Source: an uncultured Eggerthella sp. (lineage in GTDB: Bacteria > Actinomycetota > Coriobacteriia > Coriobacteriales > Eggerthellaceae). Taken from it: a stretch of 64,000 nt of DNA. Below are positions 7,739-16,700 of the stretch, piece by piece (positions within the stretch are counted from its first letter, which is position 1; the number at the start of each line of letters is the position of its first letter). The notes beneath the pieces were generated by a model. It ran no database searches, was not told where the DNA came from, and saw only the letters and a list, made by a program, of their open reading frames with translations. The position numbers were made by a program, and so were the translations under genes. The DNA is taken from assembly GCA_959607715.1 (NCBI GenBank), contig CAUHNN010000012.1, positions 1-64,000 on the forward strand, in the 5' to 3' direction.

Positions 7739-8503
7739 GTGGCTTCGCGCACGTATTCGCTTCGCGCTCTCGTGCTGCGTCGCACCAAGCTCGGAGAGAC
7801 CGACGTCATCTGCACGCTTTTGACCGAGGGCGGAGAGCAGGTGCGCGCCGTGGCGAAGGGCGCCCGTAAGCCGTCGTCGCCTTTTTCTTCTCGCCTCGAG
7901 GTGTATGCCGTCTGCGATCTGCTCCTCTCAAGCGGAAGAAGCCTCGATATCGTCAAGGAAGCCAGGCTCGTCTCCTCGAACGATCATCTCCGCGTTGACT
8001 ACGTCCTCATGGACGCCGCCGCTCCGCTTGTCGAGCTTCTCGATAGAACCACTCAAGCAGGGCTTGAGGACCGGCGTCTGTTCCCCATGACGTGCAAGGC
8101 GCTTTCCTTGCTGAAAGGGGCCGATCCTCGACAGGCCGTTTCCCTCTGTGCGGCGCATCTCCTTAAAACCTCCGCTATCCTCGGGTTTCGACCGCGGCTC
8201 GATTCGTGTGTGGAATGCGGACGTGCGCTTCCCCTATCGGGTGAGGGCGGTCCGGTCGGTTTTTCGCTTGTCGATGGCGGTCGGGTATGCGCATCGTGCG
8301 CGCGCAGCGTCGAGACGATTCGCTTCGATAGCGCCGTCATCGGCTGGGCGCACGCGCTTCTGTTCTCCTCTCTGGATGAATGCAAGGCCTTCGCGATCGA
8401 CGACGACACGGCCCTTTCCCTCTTTCGCTTCATTCAGATGTGGCTTTTTCAGCATCTGGGGGTGAAGCTGAAATCGCTCTCGCTTCTTCTCTCCCAATCG
8501 TGA
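7739..8503 (+). CDS. recO: DNA repair protein RecO
   Basis: A 254-residue protein with an N-terminal OB-fold (about 1-80) and an alpha-helical C-terminal domain with a zinc-binding set C157, C160, C184, C187. RecO works with RecR (and RecF) to load RecA on SSB-coated single-stranded DNA. The start is a GTG, 6 bases after the era stop, with a GAAGGGG site. An 8-bp hairpin overlaps its stop codon (8496-8516) but has no T-run. Confidence 0.93.
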   Translation: MASRTYSLRALVLRRTKLGETDVICTLLTEGGEQVRAVAKGARKPSSPFSSRLEVYAVCDLLLSSGRSLDIVKEARLVSSNDHLRVDYVLMDAAAPLVELLDRTTQAGLEDRRLFPMTCKALSLLKGADPRQAVSLCAAHLLKTSAILGFRPRLDSCVECGRALPLSGEGGPVGFSLVDGGRVCASCARSVETIRFDSAVIGWAHALLFSSLDECKAFAIDDDTALSLFRFIQMWLFQHLGVKLKSLSLLLSQS

Positions 8504-8561
8504 TGCCTTCACGATTCATCCATACCCGCATATTTCTCGATGAAGTTCCTTTGCTCTCGGG

Positions 8562-8590
8562 TATACTGTGAGGGCTGCAAACCTGCAGCC
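8562..8590 (+). promoter_or_regulatory. rpsO promoter (-10) and leader hairpin
   Basis: A good -10 hexamer TATACT is at 8562-8567; no convincing -35 is seen. Just downstream, GGCTGCA (8573-8579) pairs with TGCAGCC (8584-8590) around an AACC loop, so the transcript would begin with a hairpin about 80 bases before the start codon. S15 genes in many bacteria carry autoregulatory leaders in this position; whether this one binds S15 is unknown. Confidence 0.5.
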
Positions 8591-8670
8591 ACTCCTTGCC
8601 TAGCTTGCATGCACCACCGCTTGTTGGCTCGGATCGGAGTGATCAATGCTTAAAGAAGAAAGGTGGAAGC

Positions 8671-8958
8671 ATGGCTGATAAGAACAGCATCTCCAAAGAA
8701 CGCACTGCAGAGCTGATCGCGGAGTTCGGCAAGAACCCGCAGGATTCCGGTAGCGCAGAGGTCCAGGTCGCAATCCTCTCCGAGCGCATCCGCAATCTCA
8801 CGGAGCACCTCAAGGAGCATCCCAAGGATCACCACACCCGCCGCGGCCTGCTCATGCTCGTCGGTAAGCGTCGTCGCCTCCTGGTCTACATCAAGGATCG
8901 CGACATCTTCGAATACCGCGAACTCATCAAGAAGCTCGGCATTCGCGACAACCTTTAA
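8671..8958 (+). CDS. rpsO: 30S ribosomal protein S15
   Basis: A 95-residue all-helical protein matching S15 along its whole length, including GSAEVQVAILSERI..LTEHL and the C-terminal LLVYIKDRD region. S15 binds 16S rRNA helices 20-22 early in small-subunit assembly. The ATG at 8671 is preceded by AAAGGTGG; an open frame from 8596 is upstream read-through. It is followed by a terminator and then pnp, the usual neighbours. Confidence 0.97.
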   Translation: MADKNSISKERTAELIAEFGKNPQDSGSAEVQVAILSERIRNLTEHLKEHPKDHHTRRGLLMLVGKRRRLLVYIKDRDIFEYRELIKKLGIRDNL

Positions 8959-8964
8959 GCAAAC

Positions 8965-8986
8965 AGCCCGCGCAATGCGGGCTTTT
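8965..8986 (+). terminator. Intrinsic terminator after rpsO
   Basis: AGCCCGC (8965-8971) pairs with GCGGGCT (8977-8983) around a 5-base loop and runs into TTTT. Read-through into pnp is possible, since no separate strong promoter was found before pnp. Confidence 0.8.
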
Positions 8987-9089
8987 GTGTATAGAGCGGT
9001 CGGCGGCTGAGGGACAGACGCTGCTCGCGCGCCTGAAGGAAGGGCGCGAAGAGGCTTTGCGCAATGAGGCGCAAGGGAAGAGAAAGAAA

Positions 9090-11273
9090 ATGGAACACAT
9101 CACTGAAACCTTCGAGCTCTACGGGAAGACCTACAGCCTTTCCACCGGCGAGTTGGCCAAGCAGGCTTCGGGTGCCGTCAAGGTCACCCAGGGCGACACG
9201 ACCGTGCTCGTGACTGCCGTCATCTCCGATCAGGAAAAGGATTACGACTTCTTCCCGCTGACGGTGGACTTCATCGAGAAGATGTACGCTGTCGGACGCA
9301 TCCCCGGTGGCTATCTGAAGCGCGAGGCGAAGCCTTCCGACAAGGGTATCTTGACCGCGCGTATGATCGACCGTCCGATTCGCCCCGGTTTCGTCGACGG
9401 CTTCAAGCAGGAAGTCCACGTCGTTGCAACCACGTTCGTCGTCGATGGCGAGAACCCGCCTGACTGCATGAGCGTCATGGGCGCAAGTGCCGCGCTTATG
9501 TGCGCAAGCGCTCCTTTCGATGGCCCCGCCGCCTGCGTTCGCATCGGCCGCGACATCGACACGGGCGAATTCATCGTCAACCCCACCTACGATGAGCAGG
9601 AGAACTCCGATCTCGAGCTCACCATCGCCGGCACCGCCGACTACATCTCCATGGTCGAGGCTGGAGCCGATGAGATCAGCGAAGAGGATATGCTCGCTGC
9701 CATGACCTTCGGCCAGGAGGCCATCGCGGCGTTCTGCGAGAAGCAGGCTGCGTTCCTCGCTCGCGTCAACCCCGCTCCCAAAGAGTGGCCCATCCACGTC
9801 GCTGATCCTTCCATCGCCGAGCGCGTCGACGCTCACTTCGATGAGATGTCCGCCGCCCTCAAGGACGCCGACAAGCAAGCTCGTATGGCCAAGGTCGAAG
9901 ATCTCAAGGCCTCCGTCAAGGAAAACGACTTCACCGAGGAAGAGCGCGCCGCATGGGGCAGCGATATCGCCGCTGCGCTCAAGTCCCTGGAAAAGCATGC
10001 CATGCGCGCGATGGTCATCGAGACCGGCGAGCGCGCCGACGGCCGCAGCTCCACGGAGATCCGCCCGCTCTACATCAAGGCCGGCTACCTGCCCCGTGTC
10101 CACGGCTCCGGTCTGTTCCAGCGCGGCCAGACCCAGGCCCTGTCGGTGGCGACGCTCGGCATGCTCAACGAGTGGCAGCGCCTCGACACGATCGACCCGG
10201 CAGAGGGCAAGCGCTATATGCACCAGTACAACTTCCCGCCGTACTGCACCGGTGAAGTTGGACGCATGGGCGCCCCGAAGCGTCGCGAGATCGGTCATGG
10301 CGCGCTTGCTGAACGCGCCCTTCTTCCGGTTCTTCCCGACGAAGAGGAATTCCCCTACGCCATTCGCGTCGTTTCCGAGATCCTCGAGTCCAACGGCTCT
10401 TCCTCCATGGCCTCCACGTGCGGCTCTACGCTTGCCCTGATGGACGCCGGCGTTCCGATCAAGGCACCCGTTGCGGGTATCGCGATGGGCCTTATCAAGG
10501 AAGGCGACGACATCGTCATCCTGTCCGACATCCAGGGCCTCGAGGACTTCCTCGGCGACATGGACTTCAAGGTGTGCGGAACCGAGGAGGGCATCACGGC
10601 GCTCCAGATGGACAATAAGGCCAAGGGCCTGTCGGTCGATATCCTGGCGCGTGCGCTCGCCCAGGCAAAGGAAGGCCGCTCCTTCATCATGAAGAACATG
10701 CTCGAGGCGATCGCGGAGCCGCGTGAGGACATCTCCCCGTATGCTCCCCACATCGAGACCATCCACATCCCGTCCGACAAGATCCGCGACGTCATCGGTT
10801 CCGGCGGCAAGGTCATTCGCGGCCTTCAGGAGGAAACCGGCGCAACGATCGAGATCGAGGAGGATGGCACGGTTCGCATCGCTTCCATCGAGGCAGCTTC
10901 CGGCGCCGCAGCCAAGGCGGCCATCCTCGGCATCGTCAAAGTTCCCGAAGTCGGCGAGATCTACGAAGGCGAAGTCGTCGGGATCAAGGATTTCGGCGCC
11001 TTCATCCGCCTTACGCCCGGCAAGGACGGCCTGCTTCATATCTCCCGCATGGCCAACGGCCGCGTGGGTAAGGTCGAAGACGTCCTCTCCATCGGCGATA
11101 TCGTCAAGGTCGAGGTCATCGAGGTCGGGGACAACGGCAAGATCAGCCTCGATCGCATCGATAAGCCCGACGTTGCCTCGGCGCCTTCGGACCGACGTCG
11201 CAAGGATGATCGCCCCCACGACGGCAACGGCCATTCGGGCCGCAAGCCCCGCCGTCGTCGTAACGAAGACTAG
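9090..11273 (+). CDS. pnp: Polyribonucleotide nucleotidyltransferase (PNPase)
   Basis: A 727-residue phosphorolytic 3'-to-5' exoribonuclease. Two RNase PH-like domains are joined by a helical linker (about 240-330). A KH domain follows (IPSDKIRDVIGSGGKVI, from about 560), then an S1 domain (GEIYEGEVVGIKDFGAF, from about 620) and a basic tail rich in Arg and Asp. The ATG at 9090 starts the family's conserved N-terminus and follows GGGAAGAG; an upstream open frame from 8985 crosses the rpsO terminator and is not used. With RNase J, RNase Y and YbeY also here, the window holds much of the RNA-decay machinery. Confidence 0.96.
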   Translation: MEHITETFELYGKTYSLSTGELAKQASGAVKVTQGDTTVLVTAVISDQEKDYDFFPLTVDFIEKMYAVGRIPGGYLKREAKPSDKGILTARMIDRPIRPGFVDGFKQEVHVVATTFVVDGENPPDCMSVMGASAALMCASAPFDGPAACVRIGRDIDTGEFIVNPTYDEQENSDLELTIAGTADYISMVEAGADEISEEDMLAAMTFGQEAIAAFCEKQAAFLARVNPAPKEWPIHVADPSIAERVDAHFDEMSAALKDADKQARMAKVEDLKASVKENDFTEEERAAWGSDIAAALKSLEKHAMRAMVIETGERADGRSSTEIRPLYIKAGYLPRVHGSGLFQRGQTQALSVATLGMLNEWQRLDTIDPAEGKRYMHQYNFPPYCTGEVGRMGAPKRREIGHGALAERALLPVLPDEEEFPYAIRVVSEILESNGSSSMASTCGSTLALMDAGVPIKAPVAGIAMGLIKEGDDIVILSDIQGLEDFLGDMDFKVCGTEEGITALQMDNKAKGLSVDILARALAQAKEGRSFIMKNMLEAIAEPREDISPYAPHIETIHIPSDKIRDVIGSGGKVIRGLQEETGATIEIEEDGTVRIASIEAASGAAAKAAILGIVKVPEVGEIYEGEVVGIKDFGAFIRLTPGKDGLLHISRMANGRVGKVEDVLSIGDIVKVEVIEVGDNGKISLDRIDKPDVASAPSDRRRKDDRPHDGNGHSGRKPRRRRNED

Positions 11274-11317
11274 TCAATCGCCGTCTAGCCTTTTAGGGTA
11301 GAACCAACGCGAGACGC

Positions 11318-11353
11318 GACCCCCTGTTCCCGATGTGGGGCAGGGGGTCTTTT
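11318..11353 (+). terminator. Intrinsic terminator after pnp
   Basis: GACCCCCTG (11318-11326) pairs with CAGGGGGTC (11341-11349), followed by TTTT. It ends 22 bases before the next start codon, so the downstream gene either has a promoter overlapping this region or depends on read-through. Confidence 0.75.
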
Positions 11354-11374
11354 CGAGAAAGGGAGAACACCCCC

Positions 11375-11617
11375 ATGACTACGTATCAAACACGCGGCAC
11401 CTGCGCTCGATCCATCGATTTCGACGTCGTTGACGGCGTGGTGCGCAACGTGCGCTTCAACGGAGGCTGCAACGGCAACGCCAAGGGCATCGCCGCCTTG
11501 GTTGAGGGCAGGCCTGCCCAGGAAGTGGCTGCGACCCTCAAGGGGATCACCTGCGGCCCCAAGCCGACGAGCTGTCCCGATCAGTTGGCGCGCGCTCTCG
11601 AGCAGTCGCTTTCGTGA
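11375..11617 (+). CDS. Small TSCPD-domain protein (TIGR03905-like)
   Basis: An 80-residue protein whose ITCGPKPTSCPDQLARAL matches the TSCPD domain, also found at the end of some class II ribonucleotide reductases. The GCNGNAKGI stretch and cysteines at conserved positions suggest a small metal- or nucleotide-associated fold. Free-standing copies have no established biochemical role. The ATG at 11375 follows GGGAG; a longer frame from 11333 would start inside the pnp terminator. Confidence 0.75.
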   Translation: MTTYQTRGTCARSIDFDVVDGVVRNVRFNGGCNGNAKGIAALVEGRPAQEVAATLKGITCGPKPTSCPDQLARALEQSLS

Positions 11618-11647
11618 AGTAGCATTTAACAGGAGGGATGCAGGAAG

Positions 11648-12901
11648 ATGTCCATGGAAACATCGGTATTGTCGAACGGGATGACGATCGTCAGCGAGAC
11701 GATGCCGCAGGTTAGATCGGTTTCGCTTGGCCTGTGGTTCAACGTCGGCTCTCGCGATGAGCTGCCCGACCAGGCTGGGTTGACCCACTTCATGGAGCAT
11801 ATGATGTTCAAGGGGACGCCCACCCGCACCCCTTTGGATATTTCGATGCATTTCGATCGCCTCGGCGCAGAGCTCAACGCGTTCACGTCGAAGGAATACA
11901 CGTGCTATTACGCGCGATTCGTCGACGACAAGCTTCCTTCGGCGCTCGAGGTTCTCGCCGACATGGTCGTGAACTCGACCTTTTCCCAGGAGGCGATCGA
12001 CACCGAGCGGGAAGTGGTGCTCGAGGAAATCGCGCGGGCCGAGGATGCTCCCGACGACTTCGTGTTCGATCTCTACACTTCTTCCACGCTTCCCGGCCAT
12101 CCCGTTGGATTGCCGGTGCTTGGAAGCAAAGAACGCGTCGGGGCGTATCGCAACGAAGATTGCCGCGCGTTTCACGCCGAGCACTACCATGCGGGAAACT
12201 TGACGATTGCCGCCGCCGGTAACGTCGATCATGCCTCGCTTGTCGCTTTGGCGGAGTCTCTCTTCTCTACGCTTCCTGCCGGTACCAAGGCGTCTCGCAC
12301 CCTCGAGGCTCCGTCTTTCGCCGATGGGATTTTCGTTGAGAAACGCGACATCGAACAGGCGCATCTGGTCTACGGCCTTCCGTGGCTTCCCGTCGGCGAC
12401 GAACGGCGCTTTGCGGCCTCGCTGATGACGACGCTGCTCGGCGGTTCCATGTCCTCTCGCCTGTTCCAGGTGATCCGCGAGGATCGCGGCCTTGCCTATT
12501 CGGTCTACGCAACGCAAAGCGCCTATCAGGGGGCGGGGCAGTGGTGCGTTTACGCCGGAACGCGGCCGGGCAATATCAGCGAGGTTGTCGGTTTGATCAA
12601 GGGCGAGATCGCTCGCCTGGTCCAGGACCCTGTTCCCGCAGATGAACTCGAGCGCACCTGTGAGCTGATCTGCGGCCAGATGCTCTTGGGCCTCGAGTCG
12701 ACGAGCAATCGAATGGTGCGCCTCGGTAAGCGCCAGACGCTCGGCCTTGAGCACCTCACCCCCGAAGAGCAGGTCGAGCGCTATCGAAGCGTTACGGTTG
12801 AGGACGTCCTCGACCTTGCCCAAGACCTCCTCACGGCCGATGCTGCACTCGCCTGCGTCTCGCCCTTGTCTTCCTCCGAAGTCACCGCCCTTGTCTCGTA
12901 A
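11648..12901 (+). CDS. M16-family zinc metallopeptidase (PqqL/processing-protease type)
   Basis: A 417-residue protein with the inverted zinc motif HFMEH (H47, E50, H51) and a distal Glu near 127, the arrangement of pitrilysin/insulinase-type proteases. Length and the C-terminal inactive-type second half fit the bacterial mitochondrial-processing-peptidase-like subgroup, which often lies near pnp and dapA/dapB in Gram-positive genomes. The natural substrate is unknown. AGGAGGG is upstream; the start could be this ATG or the one two codons later. Confidence 0.88.
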   Translation: MSMETSVLSNGMTIVSETMPQVRSVSLGLWFNVGSRDELPDQAGLTHFMEHMMFKGTPTRTPLDISMHFDRLGAELNAFTSKEYTCYYARFVDDKLPSALEVLADMVVNSTFSQEAIDTEREVVLEEIARAEDAPDDFVFDLYTSSTLPGHPVGLPVLGSKERVGAYRNEDCRAFHAEHYHAGNLTIAAAGNVDHASLVALAESLFSTLPAGTKASRTLEAPSFADGIFVEKRDIEQAHLVYGLPWLPVGDERRFAASLMTTLLGGSMSSRLFQVIREDRGLAYSVYATQSAYQGAGQWCVYAGTRPGNISEVVGLIKGEIARLVQDPVPADELERTCELICGQMLLGLESTSNRMVRLGKRQTLGLEHLTPEEQVERYRSVTVEDVLDLAQDLLTADAALACVSPLSSSEVTALVS

Positions 12902-12938
12902 GGCTGGGTCGTCCCAGCACATGAAAGGAATGATGTAA

Positions 12939-13703
12939 ATGATCAACGTCGCCGTTGCCGGCTACCGTGGCCGCATGGGCTCTGCCGTCGTCGATGCCGT
13001 AACCGCCGCCGAGGACATGGTCGTCGCGTGCGGTATCGACCCCTGTTTCTCGTCTGCCGATTTCCCCACGTTCGCCTCGATCGACGAGGCCCTTGAAGGC
13101 GCCTCCTTCGACGTGCTCGTCGACTTCACGCAACCCGACGTCGTCGTGTCCACGCTCGAGCGCGCCTTGCCCGCCGGCGTCGACTGCGTCGTGGGCACGA
13201 CCGGAATGAGCGATGAGACCCTCCGCCGTCTCGCCGACAGCGCGAAACCGGGCACGTGCCTGTTCTATGCCCCCAACTTCACGACGGGCGCTGTATTGAT
13301 GATGGAGTTCGCGAAGGCCTGCGCGCCTTACTTCCCCGAGGCCGAGGTGATCGAATTCCACCACTGCAACAAAAAGGACGCTCCGAGCGGCACCGCTGTA
13401 CGCACGGCTCAGATCATCGCGCGCGAGCGCGACTTCTCCTCTGCCGCTCCGGGCAAGGAAACGGAAATCGAGGGATGCGAAGGTGCCCGCGGAGCGCTCG
13501 TCGAAGGCGTGCCCGTCCATTCGGTTCGCTCCATGGGCTACGTCGCGAGCCAGGAGGTCGTATTCGGCTCGATGGGCCAGACCCTGACGATTCGCCATGA
13601 CTCATGGGACCGCACGTCCTACATGCCTGGCGTTCTCCTGGGAATCCGCTCCGTCACCGATCGGAGCGGCCTCATTGTAGGTTTAGAGAACTTCATGGCC
13701 TAA
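12939..13703 (+). CDS. dapB: 4-hydroxy-tetrahydrodipicolinate reductase
   Basis: A 254-residue enzyme that uses NAD(P)H to reduce the DapA product in the diaminopimelate/lysine pathway. The N-terminal Rossmann motif is VAVAGYRGRMG, and the signature FHHCNKKDAPSGTA holds the catalytic His and Lys. It comes directly before dapA. A small hairpin (GCTGGG/CCCAGC, 12903-12918) lies just before its ribosome site. Confidence 0.95.
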   Translation: MINVAVAGYRGRMGSAVVDAVTAAEDMVVACGIDPCFSSADFPTFASIDEALEGASFDVLVDFTQPDVVVSTLERALPAGVDCVVGTTGMSDETLRRLADSAKPGTCLFYAPNFTTGAVLMMEFAKACAPYFPEAEVIEFHHCNKKDAPSGTAVRTAQIIARERDFSSAAPGKETEIEGCEGARGALVEGVPVHSVRSMGYVASQEVVFGSMGQTLTIRHDSWDRTSYMPGVLLGIRSVTDRSGLIVGLENFMA

Positions 13704-13762
13704 GATAAGGCCGCATGAGATAATTCAACCCACTGTCGATGATCTATCGAAAAGGAGTCACG

Positions 13763-14665
13763 ATGAACACCGCTTATGAGCCGCGTTTCGGCCGCATGAT
13801 ACCTGCTATGGTCACCCCCTTCGACGACAAGCTCGAGCTTGACCTCAAGCAGGCGCGCGCCTTGGCTCGCCGCCTCGTCGAGGGAGGGGCGGACTCCCTG
13901 ATCATCAACGGAACAACCGGCGAAAGCCCCACGGTGTTCTACCCGCAGAAGATGAAGCTCTTCGAAGCGGTTGTTTCCGAAGTCGGTGGCGAGGTTCCCA
14001 TTATCGCCAACGTCGGCGACAACTGCACCGCCGACACGGTCGATTTCGCCAAGGACGTCCAGAAGCTTGGCGTCGATGGCTTCATGCTCGTCGTTCCGTA
14101 TTACAACAAGCCTCCCCAAGAGGGTCTGTACCAGCACTTCAAGACCATCGCTGAATCGGTCGATCTGCCCTGCATCCTCTACAACATCCCGGGCCGCTGC
14201 GTTGTCAACATGACCGCGGAAACCACCCTTCGCCTGGCCAACGACGTCGACAACATCGTCGCCATCAAGGAAGCATCCGGCGATCTCGATCAGGTTGCCG
14301 CCATCATCGAAGCGGCCCCTGCTGGTTTCGATGTGTATTCGGGCGACGATTCGCTTACCTACGATATGATGAAGATCGGTGCTGCGGGCGTTATCACGAC
14401 CGCCGGCAACGTCGCTCCCCAGCGCATGAAAGAGCTTACGACCCTGTGTGCGGCGGGTGATTTCGACGCTGCCTGGAAAGCGCATGAGGCGCTTCTTCCT
14501 TTCATGGATGAGCTCTTCGTCACCGCTAACCCGATCATGGTCAAGGAAGCGCTCAACCTCTGCGGATTCTCCGTCGGCGGCGTGCGGCTCCCGCTTGTCG
14601 ACGCGACGCCCGAGCAGTCCGCCCACCTGGCGCAGGTTATGCGCGAAACGGGAATCCTCGGCTAA
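13763..14665 (+). CDS. dapA: 4-hydroxy-tetrahydrodipicolinate synthase
   Basis: A 300-residue TIM-barrel aldolase that condenses pyruvate and aspartate semialdehyde. Schiff-base lysine K169 lies in AIKEAS, the catalytic tyrosine Y140 in ILYNIPGR, and the threonine pair in NGTTGES (49-55). The ATG at 13763 follows AAAAGGAG, so the upstream in-frame ATG at 13739 is not needed. Together with dapB and dapF in this window, it supports a meso-DAP-making cell. Confidence 0.95.
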   Translation: MNTAYEPRFGRMIPAMVTPFDDKLELDLKQARALARRLVEGGADSLIINGTTGESPTVFYPQKMKLFEAVVSEVGGEVPIIANVGDNCTADTVDFAKDVQKLGVDGFMLVVPYYNKPPQEGLYQHFKTIAESVDLPCILYNIPGRCVVNMTAETTLRLANDVDNIVAIKEASGDLDQVAAIIEAAPAGFDVYSGDDSLTYDMMKIGAAGVITTAGNVAPQRMKELTTLCAAGDFDAAWKAHEALLPFMDELFVTANPIMVKEALNLCGFSVGGVRLPLVDATPEQSAHLAQVMRETGILG

Positions 14666-14710
14666 TCGAGGTCTCCTTTTCGACGTGCCCTGCCATATCT
14701 TTTAGCCTTA

Positions 14711-14744
14711 ACCCTTCGCGGCATTACGCCGCGAAGGGTGTTTG
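14711..14744 (+). terminator. Intrinsic terminator after dapA
   Basis: A perfect 12-bp stem (14711-14722 with 14728-14739) with loop ATTAC is followed by GTTTG. It closes the dapB-dapA unit. Confidence 0.75.
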
Positions 14745-14772
14745 ACGTATTAGAACCGAGATAAGGAAGTAC

Positions 14773-16644
14773 ATGTCTGAACACAATTCCGATGAACAGA
14801 ACGTCGTTTCATCAACTCCCGTTCCTAAGGAGTCGGTAAAGCACGTCCACCTTGAGCGTCAGCGACCCAAGCTGAGCAAATTCGATGGACAGGAAGGGGA
14901 GGGAAAGTCCAGGAAGACGCCTTCTCGCTCCTCTCAGCAGAATCGCTCTCGCCGTAATTCCAATTCGAAGAGCCAGTCCAAACGAGATCCCAAGGCGAAG
15001 CTCCGCATCATCCCGCTCGGCGGCCTTGACGCCATCGGCAAGAACATGACCTGCTTCGAGTGCGGAAACGATATGATCCTCGACGATGCCGGCCTGATGT
15101 TCCCCGATGACAACCACCCTGGTATCGACCTGATCCTGCCGGACTACTCCTATGTGCTCGAGAACGCCGATAAGCTTCGCGGCATCGTCATCACGCATGG
15201 CCATGAGGATCACACCGGCTCCCTGCCGTATCTGCTTAAAGATCTCGATCGACAGGTGCCCATCTTCGCAACTAAACTCACGCTTGGCCTTATCGAGGGT
15301 AAGCTCGCTGAACACAAGGTTAAGAACGCCAAGTTGTGCGAGATAAAGCCCGGACAGTCGGTCAAGCTCGGCTGCATCACCGCCGAGTTCTTCGCGGTCA
15401 ACCATTCTATCCCCGGTGCGGTCGGCGTCTTCTTCCAGTCACCTGCCGGCAACGTGCTCCATACCGGAGACTTCAAGCTCGACCAGAGCCCCATCGATGG
15501 CGTGCGCACCGATTTCGGCGCGCTTGCGCGCTTCAGCGAGATCGGCGTCGACTTGATGATGTCCGATTCCACCAACGCCCTGAACCCAACGTTCACTCCG
15601 TCTGAAGCCGAGGTCGGCAAGGCGCTCGACGTGATCATCTCCCAGGCGAAGGGACGCGTTATCGTGGCGTCTTTCGCATCGCATATCCATCGCATGCAGC
15701 AGATCTGCGATGCGGCCGTGCGCAATGGCCGCAAGGTTGCCGTCACCGGCCGTTCGATGGTTCAGAACACCGATATCGCGCGAAAACTCGGGTATCTGAA
15801 GATCTCCGACCAGAACATCCTCGATGCCTACGACCTCAAGGGACTTCCCACGGATTCGTACGTCGTCATGTGCACAGGCTCCCAGGGCGAACCCCTTTCG
15901 GCTCTCGCGCGCATCGCCAACGACAACCATAAAACCATTTCCGTCGAAGAGGGCGACACCGTCATCATCTCGGCAACCCCGGTTCCCGGCAACGAGAAGG
16001 CCGTCACCAAGGTGATCAACGATCTTGCCAAGATCGGCGCAGATGTCTTCGATAAGTCTCGGGCGCGTGTGCACGTCTCGGGCCACGCCTCCGCCGAGGA
16101 GCTCAAGCTCGTGCTGTCCATCGTTCAACCGAAGCACTTCATGCCCGTCCACGGCGAAGCGACGCATCTGCGTGCCCACGCCCGCTTGGCTCAGGCCACC
16201 GGCGTCCCCAAGAACAACATCTTCCTGTGCGAAAACGGCGAATCGCTCGAGTTGACGTCGCGCGGCGTACGTCGAGGCAAGTCGGTTCCGAGCGGCATCA
16301 TCCTCGTTGACGGCTTGTCGGTCGGCGATACCTCCGAATTCATCCTTAATGAAAGGACCAACCTCGGGTCTCAGGGCGTCGCCGTCATCGCGTGCGCCGT
16401 CAAACAGAAGGAGCGTACCGTCATAGGGAAGGTGAACGTCGAGATGCATGGCATCCCAGGTGGAGACGAACCTCATTTCGTCGAGACCGTCTGCTCCGCC
16501 GTCTCAAGCGCTCTCAAACGCTCCCTTTCGAAGAACGAGGACGCCGCGGCGGCCAAGAAAGCAGCTCGCAGTGCGCTTCTTTCCATTCTGTGGGAGCGCA
16601 CCAACCAGCGTCCGCTCGTTGTCATCAACATTCTCGAAGTCTAG
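14773..16644 (+). CDS. rnj: Ribonuclease J
   Basis: A 623-residue metallo-beta-lactamase/beta-CASP nuclease with 5'-to-3' exo- and endoribonuclease activity. The catalytic HGHEDH motif is near 142-147. The first roughly 75 residues are a Ser/Lys/Arg/Gln-rich, probably disordered extension not present in Bacillus RNase J1 and typical of actinobacterial proteins. The beta-CASP and C-terminal domains are complete. A GGAAG site precedes the ATG. Confidence 0.94.
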   Translation: MSEHNSDEQNVVSSTPVPKESVKHVHLERQRPKLSKFDGQEGEGKSRKTPSRSSQQNRSRRNSNSKSQSKRDPKAKLRIIPLGGLDAIGKNMTCFECGNDMILDDAGLMFPDDNHPGIDLILPDYSYVLENADKLRGIVITHGHEDHTGSLPYLLKDLDRQVPIFATKLTLGLIEGKLAEHKVKNAKLCEIKPGQSVKLGCITAEFFAVNHSIPGAVGVFFQSPAGNVLHTGDFKLDQSPIDGVRTDFGALARFSEIGVDLMMSDSTNALNPTFTPSEAEVGKALDVIISQAKGRVIVASFASHIHRMQQICDAAVRNGRKVAVTGRSMVQNTDIARKLGYLKISDQNILDAYDLKGLPTDSYVVMCTGSQGEPLSALARIANDNHKTISVEEGDTVIISATPVPGNEKAVTKVINDLAKIGADVFDKSRARVHVSGHASAEELKLVLSIVQPKHFMPVHGEATHLRAHARLAQATGVPKNNIFLCENGESLELTSRGVRRGKSVPSGIILVDGLSVGDTSEFILNERTNLGSQGVAVIACAVKQKERTVIGKVNVEMHGIPGGDEPHFVETVCSAVSSALKRSLSKNEDAAAAKKAARSALLSILWERTNQRPLVVINILEV

Positions 16645-16700
16645 GTTTACCCCGTACCCATACCGGCTTATCGCACCATTCATCACACTAAGGACGGCAT

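Noticed and set aside
8955..11234. 759-codon antisense open frame over pnp
   Set aside because: Long antisense frames are expected opposite GC-rich coding DNA; pnp on the + strand is complete and conserved.
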